Source: UBA6623 sp965217195 (GTDB lineage Bacteria; Acidobacteriota; Terriglobia; Bryobacterales; UBA6623). From it: a stretch of 64,000 nucleotides of DNA. Of this stretch, positions 8,687 to 15,817 are shown piece by piece. The DNA lies in NCBI GenBank assembly GCA_965217195.1, contig CBDCHL010000005.1, forward strand, positions 682,001 through 746,000. Reading direction: 5' to 3'. Numbering within the stretch: the stretch's first letter is position 1; every line of letters starts with the position of its first letter. The position numbers and the translations under genes were made by a program. The notes under the pieces were generated by a model, which was given only the letters and a program-made list of their open reading frames with translations, was not told the DNA's origin and made no database searches.

Positions 8687-8874
8687 CGATCCACGGCCGC
8701 GATGCAACGGTTTTCGCACTACTGCCACGTTCGGTACTCCTTTCGCTGCCGCTCCGGCCTTCGGATCCGCCCGATCGTGCGCAACTGGATCTGTCGCCCG
8801 ACGGACGCGAGCCGGCGTACACGCAATTCGACAATCTGAGCAGCGACATCGTAATGATCGAGAATTTTCAGTGA
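8687..8874 (+). pseudogene. C-terminal relic of a TolB/WD40-like regulator
   Basis: The frame ending at the TGA 8872-8874 reads PPDRAQLDLSPDGREPAYTQ then FDNLSSDIVMIENFQ, the characteristic last propeller blade of acidobacterial winged-helix or kinase proteins with TolB-like propellers (usually ...SPDGr...YtqvD...sDIMLIENFR). Nothing upstream continues it; the metalloprotease gene starts 90 bases away on the other strand. It may be unrelated to the winged-helix relic at 6560. Confidence 0.5.
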
Positions 8875-8898
8875 GTCCTGGTGAGCCTCGCCAGGTCT

Positions 8899-9104
8899 TT
8901 GCTTTGGGGAGTTCGGGGGGCCGGGTTCGGGGGGACGGGGAGTTCGGCGGGGGAGTTCGGGGGGAGTTCGGGGGGGAGTTCGGGAGTTCGGCGGAGTTCG
9001 GGGCGGAGTTCGGGGAGTTCGGGGAGTTCGGGGGAGTTCGGGGGAGTTCGGGGGAGTTCGGGGGGGGGAGTTCGGGGGAGTTCGGGGACGGAGCCCGAAC
9101 TCCG
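8899..9104 (+). repeat. G-rich tandem array of GAGTTCGG units ending in a hairpin (array 1)
   Basis: About fifteen imperfect units of the form GGGGGAGTTCG, 8 to 14 bases long, run from 8899 to 9086. The array ends in a perfect 10-bp hairpin: GGAGTTCGGG (9077-9086), loop GACGGAG, CCCGAACTCC (9094-9103). The unit is the left half of this stem. The same hairpin flanks the transposase gene further right. G-runs on the plus strand give quadruplex potential. Confidence 0.85.
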
Positions 9105-9277
9105 ACACCGCGCAACAAGACCGCACCCCGGCCCTGCCGCTTCGGGTCGTACGCGACGAGAAACCGCGGAGAAACCGCCCCCTCGCCAAACCGGGCCGGC
9201 ATTTCCCACCAGCCGCCGCCGATATCTTCGATACTAGATAGCCGCCCCGCTTTTCTCATCGCGTGGCGGGATAACCG

Positions 9278-9889
9278 ATGAAGATTAACGATCTGTTTCA
9301 CCACTACGGAACCGACAAAATTAGGTATGCCACGCTGTATCACTCGCTGCTCGAACCTCGCCGCGAGTCCACCCGTGCGGTCCTGGAAGTAGGGATAGGA
9401 ACACTCATACCGCGTGTCCCTTCCTCCATGGTTCCCTGGTGCGCGGAGTGGTATCGGCAGGGGGGATCGCTTAGGGCGTGGCGCGATTACTTTCCCAACG
9501 CCGGTGTTCACGGCTTGGATGTCCAGCCCGACACACAATTCTCCGAAAACCGGATCCACACCCACGTCTGTGACTCGACCGACCCGCAACAGATCTCGCA
9601 ATTCCTGGCCAACGCCGGGGTCGACGCCTTCGACCTGATCATCGACGATGGATCGCACCGAGCCGACGATCAGCTCGCCACTCTCGGAAACCTGCTGCCG
9701 CACGTGCGTCCGGGAGGACTCTACGTCATCGAGGATGTCAAGCCCAACGGCGTGTTGTCCTCGAGGCCCCACCTGCTCGAAGTAGCCTGTGAAGGCAACC
9801 CGTTTTACTTCGTCGGGCTAAAGAGGAATGTCGTCGTGGTCTCAAAGCGCTCGCCGGAAGATGCGGAGGTTCGCTATAAGAGGCACTGA
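9278..9889 (+). CDS. class I SAM-dependent methyltransferase, small
   Basis: The 203-residue protein begins FHHYGTDKIRYATLYHSLLEP, the usual opening of the demethylmacrocin O-methyltransferase-like group. It has a Rossmann motif LEVGIGT at about 38, SLRAWRDYFPNAGVHGLDV with the acidic strand-2 residue, and the DLIIDDGSHRADDQLATL and GGLYVIEDV strands expected for catalysis and folding. Substrates of this group are sugars or macrolides, but none can be assigned here. The typical GG-S-L-x-x-W motif is partly altered by an insertion near residues 45-60. The gene lies between two G-rich arrays, a hint of movement together with the repeats. Confidence 0.75.
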   Translation: MKINDLFHHYGTDKIRYATLYHSLLEPRRESTRAVLEVGIGTLIPRVPSSMVPWCAEWYRQGGSLRAWRDYFPNAGVHGLDVQPDTQFSENRIHTHVCDSTDPQQISQFLANAGVDAFDLIIDDGSHRADDQLATLGNLLPHVRPGGLYVIEDVKPNGVLSSRPHLLEVACEGNPFYFVGLKRNVVVVSKRSPEDAEVRYKRH

Positions 9890-9984
9890 TCCCGCCTGCT
9901 TTCACAACAGCATTTCGCGGTAAGCGGGCACCGCCGCGCGGCACGGTATCTTAGGGACGAAGTCCTTTGGCCCTTTATCCTTCG

Positions 9985-10095
9985 GGAGTTCGGCCGGGAG
10001 TTCGGGGGGTAGTTCGGGGTAGTTCGGGTAGTTCGGGGGTAGTTCGGGGGTAGTTCGGGGTAGTTCGGGGTAGTTCGGGGACGGAGCCCGAACCT
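9985..10095 (+). repeat. G-rich tandem array of TAGTTCGGGG units ending in a REP-like hairpin (array 2)
   Basis: About nine units, mostly 10 bp TAGTTCGGGG, precede a hairpin GTTCGGG (10073-10079), loop GACGGAG, CCCGAAC (10087-10093). The loop is identical to that of array 1. The hairpin ends 17 bases beyond the stop codon of the transposase gene. Confidence 0.85.
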
Positions 10096-10109
10096 CGCCT
10101 CGCGCCGAT

Positions 10110-10793
10110 TCAGGGCGATGCAGCCATGGTCTTTGGTTGTGGGCCGGGGCTGCGAAGCGTCAGTCGGCGACCGAATCTTTGCTCCAGCCCGGCCACAAAC
10201 TCGCGGTTGCCCAGCGGCATCCCCGCATACGTTGCCTCGCGGACGCGTTTCTCGTCGTCGGCTGCCGGCGAGCGCGTCAGGGCTTCGCCCCATGCGGGTT
10301 TTCCGGGTATCTGACGCCACAGCGTCCAGTCGATAAGCCCCGCGGGGTCCCTTTCCTCCGCGTGAGCCCGAGCGCTTGACCAAGGATAGTGTTCGGCTTG
10401 ACCCACCAACCCGGCGCGCAGCGGGTTCTGATCCACGTAGAACAGTGCCGTGAGCAGATGATCGCGGCCTAACGAGCAGGAAAAAAAGCGGTTCTGCCAA
10501 AGGTGACCGCTCCGCCCATACTGTCGGTTGAAGCGTTGCGCGTATCGCGAATGGCTCCGCCGCAATGCTCGGGCGAACGAGCCGGCGCGCTCGGGCACCG
10601 CTACCAGATGGACATGGTTGGTCATCAGGCAGTAGCCCAACACGCCCACGCCGCAGCGGCGGCAGTCCTCCGCCAGAGTTTCCAAATAGAACCGCCGGTC
10701 TTCGTCAACCAGGAAGACATCCTGGCGGTTGTTGCCCGGTTGGGTGATGTGATGCGGAACGCCCTCCGCCACCACACGGGCCGCCCGTGGCAT
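10110..10793 (-). CDS. REP-associated tyrosine transposase (RAYT)
   Basis: The 227-residue protein is a Y1/HUH single-strand transposase of the IS200-like TnpA_REP family. It has the typical start (MPRAARVVAEGVPHHITQ then PGNNRQDVF), the metal-binding HUH motif NHVHLVAVP (His60, His62), the segment HSRYAQRFNRQYGRSGHLWQ with candidate catalytic tyrosines and NRF, and ALFYVDQNPLRAGLV with the WSSARAH motif. Known RAYTs nick and move REP hairpins in single-stranded DNA. Here the gene is bracketed by inverted hairpins at 10073-10093 and 10838-10861, the arrangement called a REPtron. The C-terminal extension is basic. The gene seems intact. Confidence 0.9.
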   Translation of the reverse strand: MPRAARVVAEGVPHHITQPGNNRQDVFLVDEDRRFYLETLAEDCRRCGVGVLGYCLMTNHVHLVAVPERAGSFARALRRSHSRYAQRFNRQYGRSGHLWQNRFFSCSLGRDHLLTALFYVDQNPLRAGLVGQAEHYPWSSARAHAEERDPAGLIDWTLWRQIPGKPAWGEALTRSPAADDEKRVREATYAGMPLGNREFVAGLEQRFGRRLTLRSPGPQPKTMAASP

Positions 10794-10837
10794 TCTCGAC
10801 GCTATTATCGCACGGCAGGTTCAGAAGTTCAGATCCA

Positions 10838-10861
10838 GAGTTCGGGCTCGTCCCCGAACTC
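10838..10861 (-). repeat. REP-like hairpin upstream of the RAYT gene
   Basis: GAGTTCGGG (10838-10846), loop CTCGTC and CCCGAACTC (10853-10861) form a perfect 9-bp hairpin. Its loop is the reverse complement of the GACGGAG loop of arrays 1 and 2 less one base, so it points the other way. Degenerate half-units (CTTAACTCC twice) follow it. Between here and 11091 I see nothing else. Confidence 0.8.
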
Positions 10862-11091
10862 CCTTAACTCCCTTAGGCGGCCGCCCAGCGGCCGGTTCCC
10901 TCTCGGCCTCACCAACCCACCCGGCGGCACGTAAATCGGCGCCGGCTCCCCCACCCCCTGAAATCCATCACGTAAGAATCAAAAAAACTACCCCTTCATT
11001 CCAAACAACTTAGCCCAGCCGACCCCCCGCTACCTTGACCACCCCACCGTATTCTATTACCGGGCAACCAGCCCCGAAAGAGGTAATAGTC

Positions 11092-11892
11092 ATGGCAACC
11101 GATGCCCAGATCCAAGCAAATCGTGAAAACGCGAAAAAATCCACTGGACCTCGCACTCCCGAGGGCAAGGCCCGCGTCTCGAAAAACGCTCTTAAACACG
11201 GCCTACTGGCCCAAGATTCCGTCATCCCCGGCGAAGACCCCGCCGAGTTCGACCGGCACCTCACCACCTACCAGGACACCTACCTCCCCCGAAACTGCGT
11301 CGGAAAAGAAATCGTTCGCCAAATCGCCGACTCGGCGTGGAGAATGCGACGCCTCTCCCGTATCGAAGCCACCGTCATGACCGCCGGGATCGAAAGGACC
11401 CGCGTTCATCAACAAACATACCGCCCAGAGCGCACCAGGGAAGGACACGAAGGCGAGCTCCAACTGCTCGGCGCATCCATGTACAGCGGGACGAAATTCC
11501 TCAACGACCTCGCCCGCTACGACGGCCACCTCAACCGCCGCTTCTACCGAGCCGTCGAGCTCATGATGAAAATCCGCCGCGAGGAGGCACAATCCCGCCA
11601 GCCTCGCCCGGGCCCCCACCCCGACAACGGCTTCGCCGTCTACCGCTTTCCCGAGGACGAGTCTGAACCGACAGTGGAGTACGTCTCCAGGCCTGCCCAA
11701 GCAGAGCACCCAGCCGGCCCACAACCACAAGCCCCATCAAATCAATCAAGTAGAGTCACGAGGTCGACCGAAAAACAGCGAAACAAACCCAAGTCCACCA
11801 CCCGAGCACCGCGCCAAAACCGCGAAACCATCCGCGATCTCCGCCGTCGCCTCACCCAACTCGCAGGCCTAGGAGACGATTTGCAGCCCTAG
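11092..11892 (+). CDS. STGPRTPEGKAR-family protein of unknown function
   Basis: The 266-residue protein starts MATDAQIQANRENAKKSTGP and continues RTPEGKARVSKNALKHGLLA, followed by SVIPGEDPAEFDRHL. This N-terminal signature marks a family that is very abundant in Acidobacteriota and some Planctomycetes and that has no known function. A conserved helical core lies up to about residue 160 (VRQIADSAWRMRRLSRIEA near 85, LNDLARYDGHLNRRFYRA near 145). The C-terminal third is Pro, Arg and Gln rich and looks disordered. The start at 11092 has AGAGGT upstream and fits the family opening better than the ATG at 11035. It adjoins the RAYT repeat zone. Confidence 0.75.
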   Translation: MATDAQIQANRENAKKSTGPRTPEGKARVSKNALKHGLLAQDSVIPGEDPAEFDRHLTTYQDTYLPRNCVGKEIVRQIADSAWRMRRLSRIEATVMTAGIERTRVHQQTYRPERTREGHEGELQLLGASMYSGTKFLNDLARYDGHLNRRFYRAVELMMKIRREEAQSRQPRPGPHPDNGFAVYRFPEDESEPTVEYVSRPAQAEHPAGPQPQAPSNQSSRVTRSTEKQRNKPKSTTRAPRQNRETIRDLRRRLTQLAGLGDDLQP

Positions 11893-12115
11893 CGACCGCC
11901 CACCACCAAACGAAACAGCACCCACAAGGCAAAACCTCGCCCGCGCACACTCGCGAAAACTCCTCCCTCTGGGACGCAACAAGACCCCCAAACGAACCCG
12001 CCGACCTTCAACGGATCACCCACGCTGAAACGACGGGAAACCGCGGGTCAAGTCTCGCTCTCCCGGACCATCCGCTCCAGCATCACTTGGCAGCGACATT
12101 TTGGCAAAAAACCTG
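11893..12115. other. intergenic stretch without visible features
   Basis: C-rich, A-containing sequence downstream of the STGPRTPEGKAR gene. No coding frame, hairpin or repeat stands out before the promoter at 12116. Confidence 0.4.
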
Positions 12116-12162
12116 TTGATTCAAGCAACGGCTGGGTGTAAACTCACGATACCGTAGTATCG
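12116..12162 (+). promoter_or_regulatory. sigma70-type promoter with operator-like palindrome before the DyP operon
   Basis: TTGATT (12116-12121), a 17-bp spacer and TAAACT (12139-12144) fit a housekeeping promoter. Directly behind it CGATAC-CGTA-GTATCG (12147-12162) is a perfect 6-bp inverted repeat placed where a repressor would block transcription. The gene starts at 12199 behind GGAGG. Confidence 0.55.
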
Positions 12163-12198
12163 GAAATCCCCGGTAAACATACCGTCGGAGGAAATACG

Positions 12199-13179
12199 AT
12201 GCCCCTATTGCCGCTCTTCGACACACCCGCCTCTCTTCGAGATGTCCCCGCGGGATCACCGTTTTATGCCAACTGGAGCAGCTTCATCAGTAGCGAAATT
12301 GCCGACCTGACTCCAGGAGATAACAATGGCGCCTTTTATGACCCAACCGTCACAAACGTGAGCGTGGCGGGAGAAAAAGCCATGGTGTGGATGGGCTTTC
12401 CGCGGGATGTGATCCTTCCAAACAGAAGAGACGACCGGGCGGCCGCCTTTGCTCTGGCGGATGGCGACGTCGCAATGCGCAGCCGGCAGAACGAGTATTT
12501 CGAATGGCGAGTAGATAATAATCCAGCCGGCCGCAAGATCACCAAGGTGACGTTCGTCACCGAGTTCCGCCAATATTTCCAGAAACTCTGGGACGTGGAC
12601 CGCGCCGCCGTGGTCAGTATCTACCGCAACCTGGTCAGCCCGGCCGTGCAGGAGGCGGATTTACGCACGGCGGCGGACCAGTACGACTTTTTCAATCGTT
12701 GGAATACAACCGACGGAATCGTGCATTACATTCAAGGCATCAATACACTGGGGGCCGCCGTCGGACTCTGCCAGAGTTCGGTCACGGCTCCTCCCCCGAA
12801 CCAGAATAATTATGAAGCGCAAGTCCAATTTGCGGGCGCGGAGACGTCCGTCGACCCGCGAATATCGTATGACGTCCACATGCTTGTGCGGAAGGGCCTG
12901 TACGTTACGCTCCGAGATCCAATCGGATTTTACATAGCTGACTGGGACAACAGCGGCATCACGAAACCCAACGGCCGGCCGGCCCCCAGGAGCTGGTGGA
13001 AAATCAGGCGAGGCAAACCCGGCATGGTGTTGCGGCTTGAATACGAAGTGCCGCCCGGACAGGGATTTGTCGTCGGAGACCTGAAAATCGGCGGCCGCCG
13101 GATTGAGTTCGGCGGGCAGCTTGCCGAGCAAATCGCCGTAGTCATTCACGGTACGGCCGGCAAAGTTGGGAGGGGATAA
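12199..13179 (+). CDS. conserved hypothetical protein in operon with DyP peroxidase
   Basis: The 326-residue protein has no signal peptide or membrane segment and no motif I know. Visible features are an aromatic-rich start (FDTPASLRDVPAGSPFYANW), a WMGFPRDVILPNRRDDRAAAF region near 70-95, a beta-rich C-terminal half (YDVHMLVRKGLYVTLRDPIG, SWWKIRRGKPGMVLRLEYEV) and GAETSVDPRISYDVH near 215. Only two bases separate its stop from the peroxidase start, with an SD (GGGAGGGG) inside its last codons, so the two are co-translated. A partner or substrate-binding role in peroxidase chemistry is inferred from context only. Confidence 0.75.
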   Translation: MPLLPLFDTPASLRDVPAGSPFYANWSSFISSEIADLTPGDNNGAFYDPTVTNVSVAGEKAMVWMGFPRDVILPNRRDDRAAAFALADGDVAMRSRQNEYFEWRVDNNPAGRKITKVTFVTEFRQYFQKLWDVDRAAVVSIYRNLVSPAVQEADLRTAADQYDFFNRWNTTDGIVHYIQGINTLGAAVGLCQSSVTAPPPNQNNYEAQVQFAGAETSVDPRISYDVHMLVRKGLYVTLRDPIGFYIADWDNSGITKPNGRPAPRSWWKIRRGKPGMVLRLEYEVPPGQGFVVGDLKIGGRRIEFGGQLAEQIAVVIHGTAGKVGRG

Positions 13180-13181
13180 CC

Positions 13182-14978
13182 ATGAACGCTTCTAGAGAGA
13201 ATCCCGGCGCCAATGACGGCGTACCCGCCGGCGACGCGGCGGTCGAGGAAATCGACATAACTTTACCCGCTTCCGACAAGCCGCAAGAGCTGGAAGAGGC
13301 GATTCACGGCCTGGCAACCCTTGAGGAGCCCGTCGCGAAAGATATCAATATCAGCGTGCTCGCTTCACCCCTGGGACAAGATGTTCCCGGATCACCGGCC
13401 GAGCCTGTTTACGATCCGGCGGCGCAGGGTGACATCCAAGGCAACATCATTCCCGGGTTCAATAAGAACCATCAGCACTTTCTGTTTTATTCAATCGACA
13501 AGCGCAAGGGAATCAAGCGCGTCAAGAGTTTCCTGCGCTGGCTGACGCCCTACCTGTCTTCCATGGAAGAGGTGATGGCTTTTCGCCGTCTGTACCGTGC
13601 GCGGCGCCTCAGATTGGGTAGGGGGAATACTTTTCTGTGCTCGACTTGGGTCAACATCGCGTTCTCTCATTCCGGTATTTCCAAGCTGGTGGGGCGGGAT
13701 CAAACAGATGCTTTCGGGGATCAAAGCTTTCGCCAGGGCTTAGCCGCGCGCTCGGGCTATCTGGGCGATCCAACAAGCCGGAGGGAGCGCGGACATCCTT
13801 CGAAGTGGGTGGTAGGCGGGCCCCGAAAAGAGCCCGATATCATCGTCATCCTCGGAGGTGACAGCCCGGGCATGCTGCAGGACCTCGTTAAACTCATCAG
13901 CAAAGAGGCGAAATCGGCCAAGCTCAAGCTCCTGTATGAGCAGCGAGGTGATACCTTGCCGGGTAATCTCAGGGGCCACGAGCATTTCGGATTTCGTGAT
14001 GGTATTTCCCAACCCGGAGTCCGCGGAAAGCTCTCCGCCGCACCGGGAGACTACATCACGCCTCGCTACATCGAAAACACCGATGAGAGGCGCAAGTATT
14101 TCGCCAAGCCAGGCCAGCTATTGGCGTGGCCGGGACAGTTCTTGCTCGGTGAGCCGCGCCAATCCACCGAACATTTGTTCAACCAGTTTGCCGCGGCCGG
14201 GAACTTTCCTGAGTGGGCCGCCAGAGGCTCCTACCTCGTCGTACGCAGGTTGCATCAAGACGTCGCAGCCTTTTGGAGGTTTGCGTACCGCGCGGCGAAC
14301 AGGATCGGCATAGACTCGACAAAGCTGGCTTCCATGTTGGTCGGCCGATGGCCGAGCGGCGCGCCGCTGATGCGGGCGCCGATAGCCGACGACCCGGCGC
14401 TTGCGGCGGATGAGTTTGCCAACAACCATTTCCTGTTCGATGACCAGACCGAGCCATCCAAGCTAAAGCCCATCCCAGGGTATCCGGGAGACCATTTCCC
14501 TCAAGCGATGGCCGATTTCCTAGCGACCGTGTGCCCGCACTTTGCGCACATTCGTAAGGTGAATCCCAGGGAAAGTGTCACCGATCTGGGCAAACCGGAG
14601 GATAACCTGGCGCGGATGATACTCCGGCGCGGCATTCCCTACGGCCCGCCAGTGGCCGGTGTCAAGAAGCCGCCGAAACGTTTGCTCAGCCAGGAACGCG
14701 GACTCGTGTTTCTGAGTTATTGCAGCAGCATTGAAGATCAATTCGAGTTCTTGCAGCGCCGCTGGGCGAATTCCCCGTCGCAGCCCAATTTCGGAGGCCA
14801 CGACCCGATCATCGGCCAAAACGGTGAGGACGCCGGGCGAGTCAGATCCATCGACTTTCCAAAACCGGGCGGGGGCACGGTCCGTCTCAAGTTCAGACAG
14901 GAATGGGTAATCCCCACGGGCGGCGGCTATTTCTTCGCGCCGACGATCAGCGCGGTTCGGGACGTGCTGGGTTCGTAG
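13182..14978 (+). CDS. DyP-type (dye-decolourising) haem peroxidase
   Basis: The 598-residue protein has an acidic, disordered N-terminal extension of about 80 residues, then the DyP fold: DIQGNIIPGFNKNHQHFLFYS near 83-103, FLCSTWVNIAFSHSGISKL, and the diagnostic distal haem-pocket motif GFRDGISQPG (Gly270-Phe-Arg-Asp273-Gly274) holding the catalytic Asp. A later segment, GSYLVVRRLHQDVAAFWRF near 350, is the usual strand and helix of the second ferredoxin-like domain, and GLVFLSYCSSIEDQFEFLQRR is the C-terminal signature. It is longer than the common 300-450 residues, resembling the longer fungal-like class. No Tat signal is seen, so cytosolic action is likely. Substrate unknown. Confidence 0.85.
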   Translation: MNASRENPGANDGVPAGDAAVEEIDITLPASDKPQELEEAIHGLATLEEPVAKDINISVLASPLGQDVPGSPAEPVYDPAAQGDIQGNIIPGFNKNHQHFLFYSIDKRKGIKRVKSFLRWLTPYLSSMEEVMAFRRLYRARRLRLGRGNTFLCSTWVNIAFSHSGISKLVGRDQTDAFGDQSFRQGLAARSGYLGDPTSRRERGHPSKWVVGGPRKEPDIIVILGGDSPGMLQDLVKLISKEAKSAKLKLLYEQRGDTLPGNLRGHEHFGFRDGISQPGVRGKLSAAPGDYITPRYIENTDERRKYFAKPGQLLAWPGQFLLGEPRQSTEHLFNQFAAAGNFPEWAARGSYLVVRRLHQDVAAFWRFAYRAANRIGIDSTKLASMLVGRWPSGAPLMRAPIADDPALAADEFANNHFLFDDQTEPSKLKPIPGYPGDHFPQAMADFLATVCPHFAHIRKVNPRESVTDLGKPEDNLARMILRRGIPYGPPVAGVKKPPKRLLSQERGLVFLSYCSSIEDQFEFLQRRWANSPSQPNFGGHDPIIGQNGEDAGRVRSIDFPKPGGGTVRLKFRQEWVIPTGGGYFFAPTISAVRDVLGS

Positions 14979-15178
14979 CTCCGCGGCCCTTGTCTCGGCC
15001 ACAACCAACGGTGCCGTCGACCCCGAGCTTGGGCCGGAGCCTGCGCTTGGAGCCACAACCGAGCCGAAACCGGGAGAGCCTCAGGGAGAAAACCGGGTGG
15101 AGTACGGTCTCGTTTTCCGCCCGCACTCCAATCTCTCCCCCCGATCTCCCCGATCTGCCCTGGTGCGACAATGTCCAC

Positions 15179-15727
15179 ATGGCTTGGATCGATACGATAC
15201 CCGAGGGCGAAGCGCAAGGCGAGTTGCGGCGGGGCTATGACGACGCCGTTGAGCGCGCGGGGAAGGTATGGAACATTGTCAAGTTGATGAGCTTGACGCC
15301 GCCGACAATGCGGGCTTCGATGGGGCTTTATCTGGCGAGCGTTCACGGCCCCTCGCCCCTGACACGGGTTCAGAGGGAGATGCTGGCGGTTGTGGTGTCA
15401 AAGGTGAACAACTGCCACTATTGAGTGGAAGCACATACACACGACCTCCGGGCTGAGGTCGGCACAGAGTCGGCGGAAAAGATCAAAACCGATTGGCGCC
15501 GGGCGGGACTCGACCCGGCCGGCGAGGCGCTGCTTGCGTTTGCCGAGAAGCTTACGTTGAGGCCTTCCGAGATGTCGCCTGGGGATCTCGAGTTGTTGCG
15601 CGCGCAAGGATTTTCGGACACGGCAATTCACGACGCCGTGCAGGTGATCTCCTACTTCAACTACATCAACCGAGTCGCGGATGGACTCGGCGTGGACCTG
15701 GAAGAGGGGATGCCCGAGAAGAAATAG
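15179..15727 (+). CDS. AhpD-like/carboxymuconolactone-decarboxylase-type protein, predicted selenoprotein (in-frame TGA)
   Basis: The frame from 15179 runs MAWIDTIPEGEAQGELRRGY to VSKVNNCHY, meets TGA at 15422-15424 and continues VEAHTHDLRAEVG to a normal family end (AVQVISYFNYINRVADGLGV) at 15727. In peroxidase-related AhpD-like proteins this site reads C-x-Y-C-x-x-x-H, so TGA replaces the second catalytic Cys (C79-H-Y-[82]). A hairpin starts 18 nt after the TGA: GACCTC (15443-15448), loop CGGGCT, GAGGTC (15455-15460). The UGA-to-loop distance (24 nt) and the G in the first two loop positions meet the known bacterial SECIS rules. Total length 182 residues with Sec82 is normal for the family. 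Alternatively this is a fresh nonsense mutation. Confidence 0.75.
15443..15460 (+). promoter_or_regulatory. SECIS-like hairpin
   Basis: A perfect 6-bp stem GACCTC/GAGGTC closes a 6-nt loop CGGGCT. The loop begins 24 nt after the in-frame TGA, and the second loop base is G. Confidence 0.6.
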
Positions 15728-15749
15728 CCGGCCGCATTTTCGCGGCCGG
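15728..15749 (+). terminator. terminator-like hairpin after the AhpD-like gene
   Basis: CCGGCCGC, loop ATTTTC, GCGGCCGG make an 8-bp GC-rich stem one base after the stop codon. There is no T-run behind it, so Rho-independent termination is uncertain. Confidence 0.4.
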
Positions 15750-15817
15750 GGTGGTGTACACTGGGGCCGGCTTTCAACGTCTAGGGCTTGATCGCCTTGT
15801 CGCTCCAGGGAGGAAGC

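Noticed and set aside
9110..9240. Minus-strand fragment reading GGGWWEMPARFGEGAVSPRF
   Set aside because: It looks protein-like, but it is short, has no start or stop context and I cannot name the family with confidence.
8597..9772. Upstream extension of the metalloprotease frame by nearly 400 codons
   Set aside because: It runs through the G-rich array (giving Pro-Asn-Ser repeats) and opposes the methyltransferase gene; signal peptide and ribosome site place the start at 8596.
8899..10095. CRISPR array
   Set aside because: The repeats are short, contiguous and without spacers of constant length; they are low-complexity tandem units.
15422..15424. Simple nonsense mutation splitting the AhpD-like gene
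   Set aside because: Possible, but the exact hit on the catalytic Cys codon and the correctly spaced hairpin favour selenocysteine; kept as the alternative.
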